64,000 bases of DNA. Source: CAWHQZ01 sp963831645. GTDB lineage: Bacteria > Pseudomonadota > Alphaproteobacteria > Rhizobiales > Aestuariivirgaceae. Positions 9,581 through 18,716 of the stretch are shown here, in pieces. Under the pieces are notes generated by a model. That model was not told where the DNA came from, did no database searches, and worked only from the letters and a program-made list of their open reading frames with translations. The stretch covers positions 1 through 64,000 of the forward strand of contig CAWHQZ010000026.1 of the NCBI GenBank assembly GCA_963831645.1. Reading direction: 5' to 3'. The position numbers were made by a program, and so were the translations under genes. Numbering within the stretch: the stretch's first letter is position 1; every line of letters begins with the position of its first letter.

Positions 9581-10164
9581 CAGTCGGCCGTTCCTGAGTG
9601 TGGGGCTGCGAGTGATTGGCTGGCTTCCGCATCAACCGCCAATTGGCAGTTGAACATCATGGAAGATCGATCCGTGAGGACTGCCAGGTAGGCGTCCATC
9701 AAGGCTTCGTAAGGCGGTACTGCGAGCTTCTCGGCCTTCGCGGTGGCGGCTTGGCTTGCGAGGTTCACGATTTCCGCCAACAGTGATCTGACTGCACCGA
9801 AATCGTCTTCACGTCGGGCTCCGCGCCATCCTGCCTCGCAGACCGTCGCGGCGCGGCTCATCGCTTCGACCAGGTCCGGCGTGAGCGCTGTCGCATGTGC
9901 ATGCTTCCGCCGCATCTCGCGCAAATTTGCTGCCTGCCACGAATCGAGCGCGCCTTCGTCCACCTCTGCCAGCCACTGCCCCGTCTGCGGCGAAGTAACG
10001 AGCTCGTGGGAGAGCACACTGAGTGCCGCCAACTGCTCGGCACGCGCCGACTGCCCACCCTCCGGCATGGTCACCTGGTCCCAGTAGAGCATGTCGGCCG
10101 CTTCATCCACGGCGATGATGCGGCGGAACCTCTCTTCGAGTTTTCGGTAGGATGGGGTCGACAA
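9511..10164 (-). pseudogene. Carboxypeptidase Taq (M32) N-terminal remnant
   Basis: The N-terminal third of an M32 thermostable carboxypeptidase. It reads from a likely TTG at 10164 (LSTPSYRKLEERF) through ADMLYWDQVTMPEGGQSARA, the helical WLAEVDEGALDSWQAANLRE region and LAVPPYEALMDAYL near 9690. After that the frame holds unrelated residues until a stop at 9511. Full-length members have about 500 residues and the HEXXH zinc site in the middle, which is absent here. The gene is therefore truncated and inactive. It sits just downstream of AmmB on the same strand. Confidence 0.75.
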
Positions 10165-10249
10165 GGATGCGGCTCCGACAGGTGAGCACGACCAAGACAT
10201 AGATGACGGCCGCGATCGAAGCCAGCTTATCCCGGGTATTCGGAGGCCT

Positions 10250-11057
10250 TTAGGATTGGGCGGTCTGGAAGGCCCAGCTGCCGTAGCCGACGACGCTGTG
10301 TCGGTCGCCCCCGTTGTCGCCTGAATTGCACAGGGCCAGTCGCTCGGGCGCGAGGCCGGCTCGTGCCGCCTCGATGAGCGCGCCGCGAACGGCGAGATGG
10401 CCGCAGGCGTCCTCAGGCCCGATGGCGGACTCGTCCAGGCGCTCGATCGCCGCGGCAGTCTCCGCGTCATGACGGCGGGCGGCTTCATAGTCTTCGTAAT
10501 GCGAGAGGTCGCTGCTGATGACCAGCAGCGTGTCGTCGCTCCCACAGCCGGGCGATCACTTCCGCCACCGCCGCGGCCGAAGTCGACCCGAAGAGCAGCG
10601 GCACGATCGGCAGGCTGCCGAATAGGGCTTGCAGGAACGGCAGCTCCACCTCGATCGCATGGTCGGGGCCATGGGGCTCATCGGCTATGCAAACGAGGCC
10701 GGCTCCGCTCAACGCCTCGACCGCTGCCACATCGACGGGCACTTCGCCCAGCGGTGTTTCAAACGAAGTGTGCGACGGCGCGGCGATGCCGCGGAACGGC
10801 ACGAAATGCGCCGGCCCTACGATCATGGCGCGCCGAAACCCGCCCTGAGGGCTGCGTACGCCGGCGAAACCCTCGGCCGCCACCGTTCCGGAATAGACAT
10901 AGCCCGCGTGCGGCACGATGACGCCGCGGCGGCCCGGGCGCTCCCCGGCTTTGGCCGCGGCCAGGAGGTCGGCGACGGTTCGCCTTAGCGTCGCCGCCGA
11001 CCGGGGATAGAATGAGCCGGCAACAGCGGGCGCGCGTATCGCGCGAGCTTTGGACAC
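10250..11057 (-). CDS. amrB: AmmeMemoRadiSam system protein B (MEMO1 family), one frameshift
   Basis: A MEMO1/extradiol-dioxygenase-fold protein. The first part contains RAPAVAGSFYPRSAATLRR, VIVPHAGYVYSGTVAAEGF and VGPAHFVPFRGIA. At about 10541, in a GGG run, the frame shifts by one and continues as TLLVISSDLSHYEDYEAARR, with the SSDLSHY block typical of the family, then GDNGGDRHSVVGYGSWAF to a TAA at 10250. The joined length of about 268 residues is normal. The start is probably GTG 11057. It is divergent from the radical SAM partner gene. The biochemical role of bacterial MEMO proteins is not established. Confidence 0.8.
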
Positions 11058-11070
11058 CGGATGAAATTCT

Positions 11071-12189
11071 ATGACCGTACATGAACCTTTGGAAGGCGTT
11101 CCCGGCCGCCACTGGCGCCGGCTCGAGGACGGCCGCATCCAGTGCGATGTTTGCCCGCGCTACTGCAAGCTCAACGAGGGCCAGCGCGGCCTCTGCTTCG
11201 TGCGCGGGCGGCAGGGCGAACAGATCCTGCTCACCACCTATGGGCGCTCTTCGGGGTTCTGCGTCGACCCGATCGAGAAGAAGCCGCTGAACCACTTCCT
11301 GCCCGGCACGCCGGTCCTGTCCTTCGGCACCGCCGGATGCAACCTGACGTGCAAGTTCTGCCAGAACTGGGATATCTCCAAGGCCCGCGCGCTCGACCGG
11401 CTGCAGGATGAAGCCTCGCCGGAGGACATCGCGGCGGCGGCGGTGGCCAGCGGCTCGCGCTCCGTCGCCTACACCTACAACGACCCCGTCATCTTCCTCG
11501 AATATGCCGTGGACGTGGCCGGTGCGGCACGGGCCCGCGGCATCAGCAACGTGGCCGTGACGGCGGGCTACATCGCCGCGGCGGCGCGCGAGGAGCTGTT
11601 CGCCGCGATGGATGCGGCCAACGTCGACCTCAAGGCGTTCACAGAGGAGTTCTACAGGCGGCTATGCACCGGCCATCTCGCCGCCGTCCTCGAGACGCTC
11701 GAATATCTGAAGCACGAGACGAAGGTGTGGTTCGAGATCACGACGCTGCTGATCCCGGGTCACAACGACACTCGCCAGGAGGTGCAGAAGCTCAGCGAAT
11801 GGGTGATGGCGAAGCTCGGGCCCGATGTGCCCCTGCATTTTACCGCATTCCACCCCGACTACAGGATGCTCGAGGCGAGTCACACTCCGCCCCGCACGCT
11901 CACCATGGCCCGGGATGCGGCCATCGAGGTCGGACTGCATTTCGTCTACACCGGCAACGTCCATGACGAGACGGGCCAGAGCACCTATTGTCCAGGATGC
12001 GGCGAGCGCCTGATCGGACGCGACTGGTACGAGATCACCGCCTGGCGGCTTACCCGGGACTTCCGTTGCGGCAACTGCAGCGCCGCGATCCCCGGCGTGT
12101 TCGAGGCGCGCCCCGGCAGGTGGGGGCAGAGGCGCATGCCGGTACACATCGGCGGCCATGCAGCGGTCAGCGCTCGCGGCAGATTTTGA
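11071..12189 (+). CDS. amrS: AmmeMemoRadiSam system radical SAM enzyme
   Basis: A 372-residue radical SAM protein of the AmrS family. The iron-sulfur cluster cysteines are C90, C94 and C97 in CNLTCKFCQNWD. An N-terminal Cys set (IQCDVCPRYCKL, then C42) and a C-terminal zinc-ribbon pair (CPGC, CGNC) are typical of the family. The AmrS/MEMO/AMMECR1 trio is widely linked in genomes but its reaction is unknown; a modifying role on protein or small molecule is usually proposed. Its MEMO partner is encoded divergently 13 bases away. An AMMECR1-domain gene is not in the window. The next gene, 65 bases on, encodes a sugar-binding protein. Confidence 0.92.
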   Translation: MTVHEPLEGVPGRHWRRLEDGRIQCDVCPRYCKLNEGQRGLCFVRGRQGEQILLTTYGRSSGFCVDPIEKKPLNHFLPGTPVLSFGTAGCNLTCKFCQNWDISKARALDRLQDEASPEDIAAAAVASGSRSVAYTYNDPVIFLEYAVDVAGAARARGISNVAVTAGYIAAAAREELFAAMDAANVDLKAFTEEFYRRLCTGHLAAVLETLEYLKHETKVWFEITTLLIPGHNDTRQEVQKLSEWVMAKLGPDVPLHFTAFHPDYRMLEASHTPPRTLTMARDAAIEVGLHFVYTGNVHDETGQSTYCPGCGERLIGRDWYEITAWRLTRDFRCGNCSAAIPGVFEARPGRWGQRRMPVHIGGHAAVSARGRF

Positions 12190-12253
12190 ACTCGCTCCCC
12201 GCAACGGGGCTACGGTTTGCACCGGCAAAGGCAAATCCGCCAGGGAGGAAAAA

Positions 12254-13909
12254 ATGAACGAACGCCAGCGACGCGATTTCAATGTGGGCCTCAGTGAAGA
12301 GGTCGATGCCTGGCTCAGAGGCGACAACACCCGGCGCGAGTTTCTGACCAAGTCCGCAAAGCTGGGGGCGATGCTCGCCGCGTCCGGCACGCTTCTGTCC
12401 TCTTCGAGTCTGCTCGCTTGGGCCGCCGCCGAGCTCGCCGATCCCTCCTCACCGCTCGGAAAGGCGCAGGCGGCTGCTGTGAAAGCCTCGACGGAAGGCC
12501 CGGCGGAAGGCTCAGCCTTCCGGGCGGTCGATGCGGCGAAAAAGCTCAAAGGTGCGGCGCTCAACATGACATACGAGTCAGGACTGCAGGCGCTCGAGCC
12601 CAAGAACTTCTCCGGCCCGCTGTGGCAGGACCTGACCGGGATCACCTCGAACGTCATCGAGCTACCCCATCCCGACCAGTACTCGAAACCGATCGCCGAA
12701 CATATCGCGGCCTCCGGCGCCTATGACATCCTCGACATCGAGCCGGCGTGGATCCCGGCGCTCGCCGACGGCGGCGTCATCGCACCGATCGACGACTACA
12801 TGGACAAATACCTGAACAAGGCCGATCTCGACGACTACCATCCGCTGTACAAGGCGATGGCGACCTACAAGGGCAAGACGTGGGGCTTCTTCGACGACGG
12901 CGACGTCTTCGCCCTCTACTACCGCAAAGACATCTTCGAGGACCCGAAGCTGAAGGAGGCCTACCAGGCCAAGTACGGCAAGCCGCTCGAAGTTCCCAAG
13001 GACTGGGCAGAGTACGCGCAAGTCGCCCAGTTCATCACCGACCAGCTGGCTCCGAACGTCTACGGCGCGGCGCATTTCCGCAAGGCCGGCAGCCCGGGCA
13101 ACCAGTTCGACTTCCTCCAGCAGTTTCGGGCGAACGGCGGCGTATTCTTCGACGACAACACCATGAAGGCGCAGCTTGCATCGGAGGCCGGCGTCAAGAC
13201 GCTCGAGCTGATGGTGGCGGCCAACAAAGCCTCGATGCCTGGCAACAACGACTTCGGCGCTGTCGAGGTCTGGACGGCCTGGCTCCAGGGCAAGCTGGCG
13301 ATGATCTATTCGTGGCCGCCGTCGGGACGGATCACGGCCAACTATGCCCAGCGTGACAAGGCGTTCAATTTCGTGCCGAGCTCGACGATCGCCGGCAAGG
13401 AGGGCTACGCGGTGGTGCCGGGCAATCCCGAACACGCTTCGGGCTATGTGAAATCGCTAACGTCGGATTCGCCGAGCGCCGAGGCAGCGTATCTCTTCAT
13501 GCAGTGGACGACCTGCCCGGAGGTGTCGCTGGCGCGCACGATGATTCCGTTCGCATTGCGCGACCCCTACCGGCTGTCGCACTACAAGTCGCCTCTCTAT
13601 CGCGCGCTGTGGCCCGGAGCGAAGGACTACCTCGTCAATCTCAGCAACTCTGCCAACAAGGCGGTGATCGACATGATCATGCCGGGCTGGCAGGACTACG
13701 CTCTGACCATCGATCGCATGTGCACCGAGGTGTGGGCAGGCAGCGATCCCAAGGCGACGCTCGAAAAGGCGGCGGCGGAATGGGATGCAACGACCGAGCG
13801 CACCGGCGTCGACGTGATGAAGGCGGTCTACGCCGAGTTCAAGAAACTGCCCGGGTCCTATTCCGACCACACGATCGAGAAACTCGGCGCGGCGGTGACC
13901 ATCGAGTGA
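12254..13909 (+). CDS. Sugar ABC transporter substrate-binding protein (Tat-type signal)
   Basis: A 551-residue extracellular solute-binding protein. The start ATG 12254 follows an AGGGAGGA ribosome site. The N terminus has a twin-arginine signal (TRREFLTKSAKLGAMLAASG) that would export it folded. Family-1 features follow (AYDILDIEPAWIPALADGGV, GFFDDGDVFALYYRKDIFED, KLAMIYSWPPSGR). It is longer than the usual ~430 residues. It is followed by two permeases and an ATPase on the same strand, giving a full importer. The ligand is unknown; a glycerol-phosphate, disaccharide or polyol would be typical for this family. Confidence 0.88.
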   Translation: MNERQRRDFNVGLSEEVDAWLRGDNTRREFLTKSAKLGAMLAASGTLLSSSSLLAWAAAELADPSSPLGKAQAAAVKASTEGPAEGSAFRAVDAAKKLKGAALNMTYESGLQALEPKNFSGPLWQDLTGITSNVIELPHPDQYSKPIAEHIAASGAYDILDIEPAWIPALADGGVIAPIDDYMDKYLNKADLDDYHPLYKAMATYKGKTWGFFDDGDVFALYYRKDIFEDPKLKEAYQAKYGKPLEVPKDWAEYAQVAQFITDQLAPNVYGAAHFRKAGSPGNQFDFLQQFRANGGVFFDDNTMKAQLASEAGVKTLELMVAANKASMPGNNDFGAVEVWTAWLQGKLAMIYSWPPSGRITANYAQRDKAFNFVPSSTIAGKEGYAVVPGNPEHASGYVKSLTSDSPSAEAAYLFMQWTTCPEVSLARTMIPFALRDPYRLSHYKSPLYRALWPGAKDYLVNLSNSANKAVIDMIMPGWQDYALTIDRMCTEVWAGSDPKATLEKAAAEWDATTERTGVDVMKAVYAEFKKLPGSYSDHTIEKLGAAVTIE

Positions 13910-13970
13910 CGAGAATTCAGAATCGCTCTGCTGCGCCTCCGACACGACTCCATGATCGAGCGCCGGGCGC

Positions 13971-14063
13971 CCCCCTCCCTAACCCTCCCCCACAAGGGGG
14001 GAGGGGACAAAAAGAGTGCGGGCTGCCCTCTCCCCCCTTGTGGGGGAGAGTTGGAGAGGGGGG
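13971..14063. repeat. Large intergenic inverted repeat (C/G-rich palindromic element)
   Basis: Two arms, 13971-14007 and 14025-14063, are almost perfect inverted copies built around CTCCCCC-acaa-GGGGGGA, so the DNA or RNA can form a long hairpin. Each arm is itself a small palindrome. It resembles dispersed extragenic palindromes common in rhizobial genomes. It lies between the binding-protein gene and the first permease, where such hairpins often protect the upstream message and lower downstream expression. Confidence 0.75.
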
Positions 14064-14104
14064 TATCAGCAGCCCCACCAGCAGCAAGCCTCTCCCGGTG
14101 AAAA

Positions 14105-15046
14105 ATGGCGCAGGGCGGCCGGATCGATCGTGCTTTCGGTGCGCGAAGGGCCGCCGGCTCGCGTTCGCTGTCGGAGTGGACCGACCGTCACTTCAAGTGG
14201 CTGCTGGTTGCGCCGGCAACGCTGCTGATCCTGGCGCTTTCGGTCTATCCGCTGCTGTTTTCGATCTGGGTATCGTTCGTCAATTACGACTTCACGGTTC
14301 CCGGCCACGCCTTCGTCGGGCTGAAGAACTTTCGCCAGGTCGTATTCGATCCGATCGCCCGCTGGTCGCTGGTGGTCACGGCAATCCTGTCGTTCGCGAG
14401 CGTGCTCATCGAATTCCTGCTCGGGCTCGCCCTGGCGCTCGCCATGGCGAAGAACTTCAAGGGGCGCGGAGTGATCATGTCGATCCTGATCATTCCCCTG
14501 TTCATCAGTCCGGTGATCGTCGGCCAGACGTGGGCGCTGCTTCTCCAGCGCCCGTTCGGGCCGACCAACTTCCTGCTCGGGTTGCTGACCGGCCACGAGG
14601 TGACGATCAGCTGGCTCAACACGGCGCCGTGGAACTTCTATGCCATCATCATGGCCGACGTCTGGCAATGGACGCCGTTCATGTTCGTCATCCTGCTCGC
14701 CGGTCTAACCGCCATTCCGCCGCATATCTACGAGGCAGCCGAGCTTGACGGCGTCGGCGCCTGGCGGACCTTCTGGTTCATCACCGTCCCGCACCTGGCG
14801 CCGATGATGCTGCTCGCAGTCACCTTCCGCCTCCTCGATGCGGTCAAGCTGTTCGATACAATCTACGTGATGACCGGAGGGGGTCCGGGATCGACGACCT
14901 ATTCGGCCTCCTACTATCTCTACACGATCGGATTCACCCAGTTCCACCTGTCGCAGGCAACCGCCGGAAGCTGGATCTTCCTCATCATTACTGCCGGCGT
15001 CATCGCGGTGCTGGTGCGGCGCCTGTTGAAGGCGGAGACGGCGTGA
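14105..15046 (+). CDS. Sugar ABC transporter permease, MalF/UgpA type
   Basis: A 313-residue inner-membrane permease with about six helices, beginning with LLVAPATLLILALSVYPLLF. The ATPase-docking EAA loop is IYEAAELDGVGAWRTFWFIT, and the late GGGPGSTTYSASYYLYTIGF block is typical of the MalF/UgpA branch. The gene overlaps the next permease by four bases (GTGA), so the two are translationally coupled. It is part of the intact importer 12.2-17.0 kb. Confidence 0.93.
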   Translation: MAQGGRIDRAFGARRAAGSRSLSEWTDRHFKWLLVAPATLLILALSVYPLLFSIWVSFVNYDFTVPGHAFVGLKNFRQVVFDPIARWSLVVTAILSFASVLIEFLLGLALALAMAKNFKGRGVIMSILIIPLFISPVIVGQTWALLLQRPFGPTNFLLGLLTGHEVTISWLNTAPWNFYAIIMADVWQWTPFMFVILLAGLTAIPPHIYEAAELDGVGAWRTFWFITVPHLAPMMLLAVTFRLLDAVKLFDTIYVMTGGGPGSTTYSASYYLYTIGFTQFHLSQATAGSWIFLIITAGVIAVLVRRLLKAETA

Positions 15047-15888
15047 GCCCTGGCAGGCGCAAGCGCCGCGGCCGCCGTCGGTGGCCTGTGTGGCGTGTCC
15101 TGTTGCTCGGCTTTTTCCTGATCTTGATGTTTGGCCCCCTGTATTGGGTGGCGATCACCTCGATCAAGCCGAGCGATGATTTCCTGACGGTGCCGCCGGT
15201 GTTTTTTCCTGAGCATCCGACCATCGTCCACTATACCGCGGCGATGTTTTCCTATCGCGGCCTCGAAGGGCTGACCAACAGCCTCATCATATCGTCGGCC
15301 GCCACCGCGCTTTCCGCCTTTCTCGGCACGCTCATGGCCTATAGCCTCGCCCGGTTCAACACCGGCGGCCAGCACCTTGCGTTCTGGGTGCTGTCGCAGC
15401 GTTTCCTGCCGCCGATCGCGGTGGTGCTGCCGATTTTTCTGATCTACCGGAGGCTGGGGCTGAATGACACTCACCTCGGTCTCATCATCGCCTACACCGT
15501 GTTCACGCTGCCGGTGACGGTGTGGATGATGTTCGCCTATTTCCGGCAGATGCCGCGATCGCTGGAGGAAGCAGCGCTGGTCGACGGCTGCACCCGCTGG
15601 CAGGCGCTGTGGAAAGTGGCGGTGCCGTTGGCTGCCCCCGGCATCATCGCCGCCGCGGTGTTCGCCTTCATCGCCTGCTGGACCGAGTTCTTCTTCGCCC
15701 TGATCCTGACGAGCCGCAACGCCTTCACGCTGCCGACCGTGTTCCGCGCGTTCCTCGGCTTCCAGGGCTCGCAATTCGGCAAATCGGCGGCCCTGTCGAT
15801 CGTATCGCTGCTGCCGTCGATCGCGCTCGGCATCCTGGCCCAGCGTCACCTCGTGCGCGGGCTGACGCTCGGCGCGGTGCGCGGGTAG
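15043..15888 (+). CDS. Sugar ABC transporter permease, MalG/UgpE type
   Basis: A 281-residue permease that pairs with the upstream one. Helix 1 is VLLLGFFLILMFGPLYWVAI, preceded by an Arg/Lys-rich cytoplasmic tail. The EAA loop is SLEEAALVDGCTRWQALWKV. The start is GTG 15043 inside the stop of the previous gene. The next gene, the ATPase, begins 10 bases after its stop. Confidence 0.93.
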   Translation: MSPGRRKRRGRRRWPVWRVLLLGFFLILMFGPLYWVAITSIKPSDDFLTVPPVFFPEHPTIVHYTAAMFSYRGLEGLTNSLIISSAATALSAFLGTLMAYSLARFNTGGQHLAFWVLSQRFLPPIAVVLPIFLIYRRLGLNDTHLGLIIAYTVFTLPVTVWMMFAYFRQMPRSLEEAALVDGCTRWQALWKVAVPLAAPGIIAAAVFAFIACWTEFFFALILTSRNAFTLPTVFRAFLGFQGSQFGKSAALSIVSLLPSIALGILAQRHLVRGLTLGAVRG

Positions 15889-15898
15889 GCCGGCCGCC

Positions 15899-16996
15899 AT
15901 GGCGCACGTCAGGATCACCGGACTGCACAAGCGCTTCGGCGCCGTGAGCGCGGTGCGCGGCGTCGATCTCGACATCGCGGACGGGGAGTTCGCCGTGCTG
16001 GTGGGCCCCTCGGGGTGCGGCAAGAGCACGCTTCTGCGCACCATCGCCGGGCTCGAGGACGCCGACGAGGGCGACATCGAGATCGGCGGAGAAGTCGTCA
16101 ACGACGTTCGCCCACGCGACCGCGACGTTGCCATGGTCTTTCAGGACTACGCGCTCTACCCGCACATGACCGCCGGAGCCAACATCGGCTTCGGCCTCAA
16201 GGCCCGGAAAATGGCCAAGGCGGAGATCGGCGAGCGGGTCGGGCGCGCCGCGGCGATGCTGGGGATCACCGCGCTGCTCGACCGCTATCCGCGCCAGCTC
16301 TCCGGCGGCCAGCGGCAGCGGGTCGCGATCGGCCGCGCCATCGTACGCAAACCCAGGCTGTTCCTGTTCGATGAGCCGCTCTCCAATCTCGATGCCCAGC
16401 TACGCGACGCGATGCGCGGGGAGATCAAGCAGCTGCACCAGAAAATATCGACCACGATGATCTACGTCACCCATGACCAGATCGAGGCGATGACGCTCGC
16501 CCAGCGGATCGTGCTGATGCGCGACGGCCTGATCGAGCAACAGGGGGCGCCCCTCGATCTCTTCGAGCGCCCGGCGAGCCGGTTCGTCGCCGCATTCCTC
16601 GGCTCGCCGCAGATGTCGTTTCTGCCGGGCCGGCTTGTACGCTCGGCCGCCGGCGATGCGGTCCGGCTCGGCGATCAGGGCCCGGTCTTCGCGCTGCCGC
16701 GCGGCCGCAAGTTGAACGGCGGCGCCGACGGTGCGGCGGTCCTGCTCGGCCTCAGGCCCGAGCACCTGACGCGTGCTCACGGTACGCCAGGCGAGGGGGC
16801 AGTGCGGTACGACGCCACCATCGAGCTCATCCAACCGACAGGGGCGCGGAGTTACGCGACGTTTCGCCTCGCCGGCGAGCCGGTAGTGGCCGAGCTCCAG
16901 GCTCATGATGTGAGCCGGCCCGGCGAAAGGATCGCCATCGATATCAACCTGACGCGCGCGTCGCTGTTTGATGCGGCGACGGAAAGGGCGATGTGA
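15899..16996 (+). CDS. Sugar ABC transporter ATP-binding protein (UgpC/MalK type)
   Basis: A 365-residue ATPase that powers the two permeases. It has Walker A GPSGCGKST (about residues 38-46), the Q-loop in FQDYALYPHM, the ABC signature LSGGQRQRVAIGRA, Walker B LFLFDEPLSNLDA and the switch His in VTHDQIEAM. The C-terminal ~120 residues form the OB-type TOBE domain found in the MalK/UgpC branch. As UgpC/MsmK-type ATPases can serve several importers, it could also drive the thu-like permeases at 3.5-5.3 kb, whose operon lacks an ATPase. That is inference. Confidence 0.94.
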   Translation: MAHVRITGLHKRFGAVSAVRGVDLDIADGEFAVLVGPSGCGKSTLLRTIAGLEDADEGDIEIGGEVVNDVRPRDRDVAMVFQDYALYPHMTAGANIGFGLKARKMAKAEIGERVGRAAAMLGITALLDRYPRQLSGGQRQRVAIGRAIVRKPRLFLFDEPLSNLDAQLRDAMRGEIKQLHQKISTTMIYVTHDQIEAMTLAQRIVLMRDGLIEQQGAPLDLFERPASRFVAAFLGSPQMSFLPGRLVRSAAGDAVRLGDQGPVFALPRGRKLNGGADGAAVLLGLRPEHLTRAHGTPGEGAVRYDATIELIQPTGARSYATFRLAGEPVVAELQAHDVSRPGERIAIDINLTRASLFDAATERAM

Positions 16997-17177
16997 CAAC
17001 GACATCGCACCCGCCGCTCGCCGGAAGTGCGATCAAGTCAACAAGGCGACCGTCTGGTTGAGTCTGCGGGATGCTCAGTGTAGCCTCAGCCTCAAGACCC
17101 GCGATTTCCTGACTGTGGCGCCCGACCGAACAAGGGTCGGGGTATGGCCGACGGCACCTTCATAGGAGCACACAGAT

Positions 17178-17576
17178 ATGGCACTTAGGATTCTGAGCGG
17201 CATGATATTCATTCCACGCGGCGGAAGCATTCGCGGAAGCGTCGATATCAGCTTTGATCCCTTCGATCTTGCAGGCGCCAGCGACGCCTTGTTCGAGTTG
17301 AGAAAGAAACGCGAGATTGGTCCCCACGGACGTTTCGTCAAGACGCCCGCTTCGATGGTGGCTGCGCGTCAGTTCGCTCTTATGTTTCCCTTCCCTCACG
17401 CCGGCTCCTACAGAGCAAGGATCAATGACAGGGTGACGCGTGACTCCATCACAATCAGCTGGAATAAGTCCGGGGGACGCGTCGACCAGGAAGAGATTCC
17501 GTTCATGGTCGTGGGCGAGGTGCCCGACGCTCCAGCAACGAAGGGCCGTTCGCGCAAGCGGCGGGCGCCTAAATGA
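17178..17576 (+). CDS. Hypothetical protein
   Basis: A 132-residue protein I do not recognise. An AGGAG site at 17164 lies nine bases before the ATG. The middle suggests a small beta-rich fold (HAGSYRARINDRVTRDSITI, FMVVGEVPDA), and the tail is strongly basic (KGRSRKRRAPK). No signal peptide or membrane helix is seen. Codon use looks like that of its neighbours. It stands alone between two ABC clusters that face each other. Confidence 0.6.
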   Translation: MALRILSGMIFIPRGGSIRGSVDISFDPFDLAGASDALFELRKKREIGPHGRFVKTPASMVAARQFALMFPFPHAGSYRARINDRVTRDSITISWNKSGGRVDQEEIPFMVVGEVPDAPATKGRSRKRRAPK

Positions 17577-17664
17577 GCCATGTTCCGCGGAACATGACCG
17601 GTCGATCTCATCAGAACATTGGTGCCGTCGAGCCCGGCCCGCTTGCGCCTCCAGCGTATTTGCC

Positions 17665-18706
17665 TCAAGGACGCCAGGGACCATAGACTCTCTCGATGTT
17701 GCTGCGCACCTGATCGACGAAGCTCTGGGTGATCGCCGCCTCGTGGGCGATCGAATACCACAGTCCCTTGGCCTTCACGTAGTCCTTGAGATCGAACAGC
17801 GCCCGGGCGGCATCGTTCCAGCTGACACCCATCGCCTCGGGTCGGATGTCGAGCCCGATGTCGTGCATGCAGCGAAGCATCTCCTCGGCGCGCGAATTCG
17901 TGCAGCAGCGAGCCGATGTAGATGCCGAGCGACACGGGCTGGCCGTGCAGGAACTTTTTGCCGGTCAGATACTCCAGCGAATAGAAGAAGAAATGGTCGA
18001 TGCCCTCGATGTGGCGCGGGTTCCAACCTGAGCCATGGTAGGTCGTTCCGTGGCGCAGGCCGTCGATCAGCACGTCGAGGCCCTTGTCGGTCAGATCGCG
18101 AATGTCGTCGCGGTGCTTCAGCACGGCTTCGACCTTGGCCATGGAGGCCGCCGCCATGTTCTCGTCGTACGGCCACTTGGCCTCGCAAAAGCCCCTCGCC
18201 GTCGCGTAGCGCCAGTCGAGAATGCCGGTGTGGTTGCACAGGATATCGCCGATGCCGGAGTAGTTCAGGTGGCGGGGTGCTGCCCGCAGCACATCGTAGT
18301 CGATGTAAACCGCCTCGGGCACCGCCCAGCCCATGTAGCGGACGGCGCCGCCGATGCGAATTCCGGCGCGCTGGCCCCATGAGGCGTTCATCGACAGCGC
18401 GGTCTGGACTTGGAACAGCGGTACGCGCTTTTTCCAGCAGAAAAACTTGGCGGTATCGACGGCCATGCCGCCGCCCAGGCCCACCACCGCCTCGAACGGC
18501 GGCAGCGAGCCGAGATCGCTGACCAGCGCCTCCTGGTCGACCGAATGCACGAAATATGGAATGAACTCGGCGTCGTCGAAGAAGTGCCGGAACTTGGGCC
18601 ACATGTCTTCCATGGTGCACAGGAGGAACGGGCGATGAACGAAGTTCTTGAGCTCGCCGACCAGGTTGCGGCCGAGAACGGTCTGAAAGTCGTGCGCGTA
18701 CTTCAT
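17665..18706 (-). CDS. Iron-containing alcohol dehydrogenase family protein (one frameshift)
   Basis: A group-III/glycerol-1-phosphate dehydrogenase-like enzyme of about 347 residues. The NAD-binding glycine motif is VVGLGGGMAVDTAKFF, and probable metal ligands lie in GIGDILCNHTGILDW and the later KKFLHGQPVSLGIY. After LLHEFARRG, near 17893, the frame shifts by one to EEMLRCMHDIGLDIRPEAMG and runs to the stop at 17665. It begins 11 bases after the ABC ATPase gene, so it is likely cotranscribed with the importer and acts on its substrate, perhaps a polyol or a glycerol-phosphate; the substrate is inferred. I chose ATG 18706; 13 more codons are open upstream. Confidence 0.82.
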
Positions 18707-18716
18707 CGTTGCTTCC

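Noticed and set aside
13504..14748. Long + strand open frame (414 codons) across the end of the binding-protein gene and the first permease
   Set aside because: It overlaps two well-supported genes in another frame, is Arg-rich and has no family features; it is a high-GC shadow frame.
14920..16134. Long - strand open frame (404 codons) opposite the permease and ATPase genes
   Set aside because: It is antisense to genes with clear motifs, and its composition (Arg, Gln, His) is typical of shadow frames.
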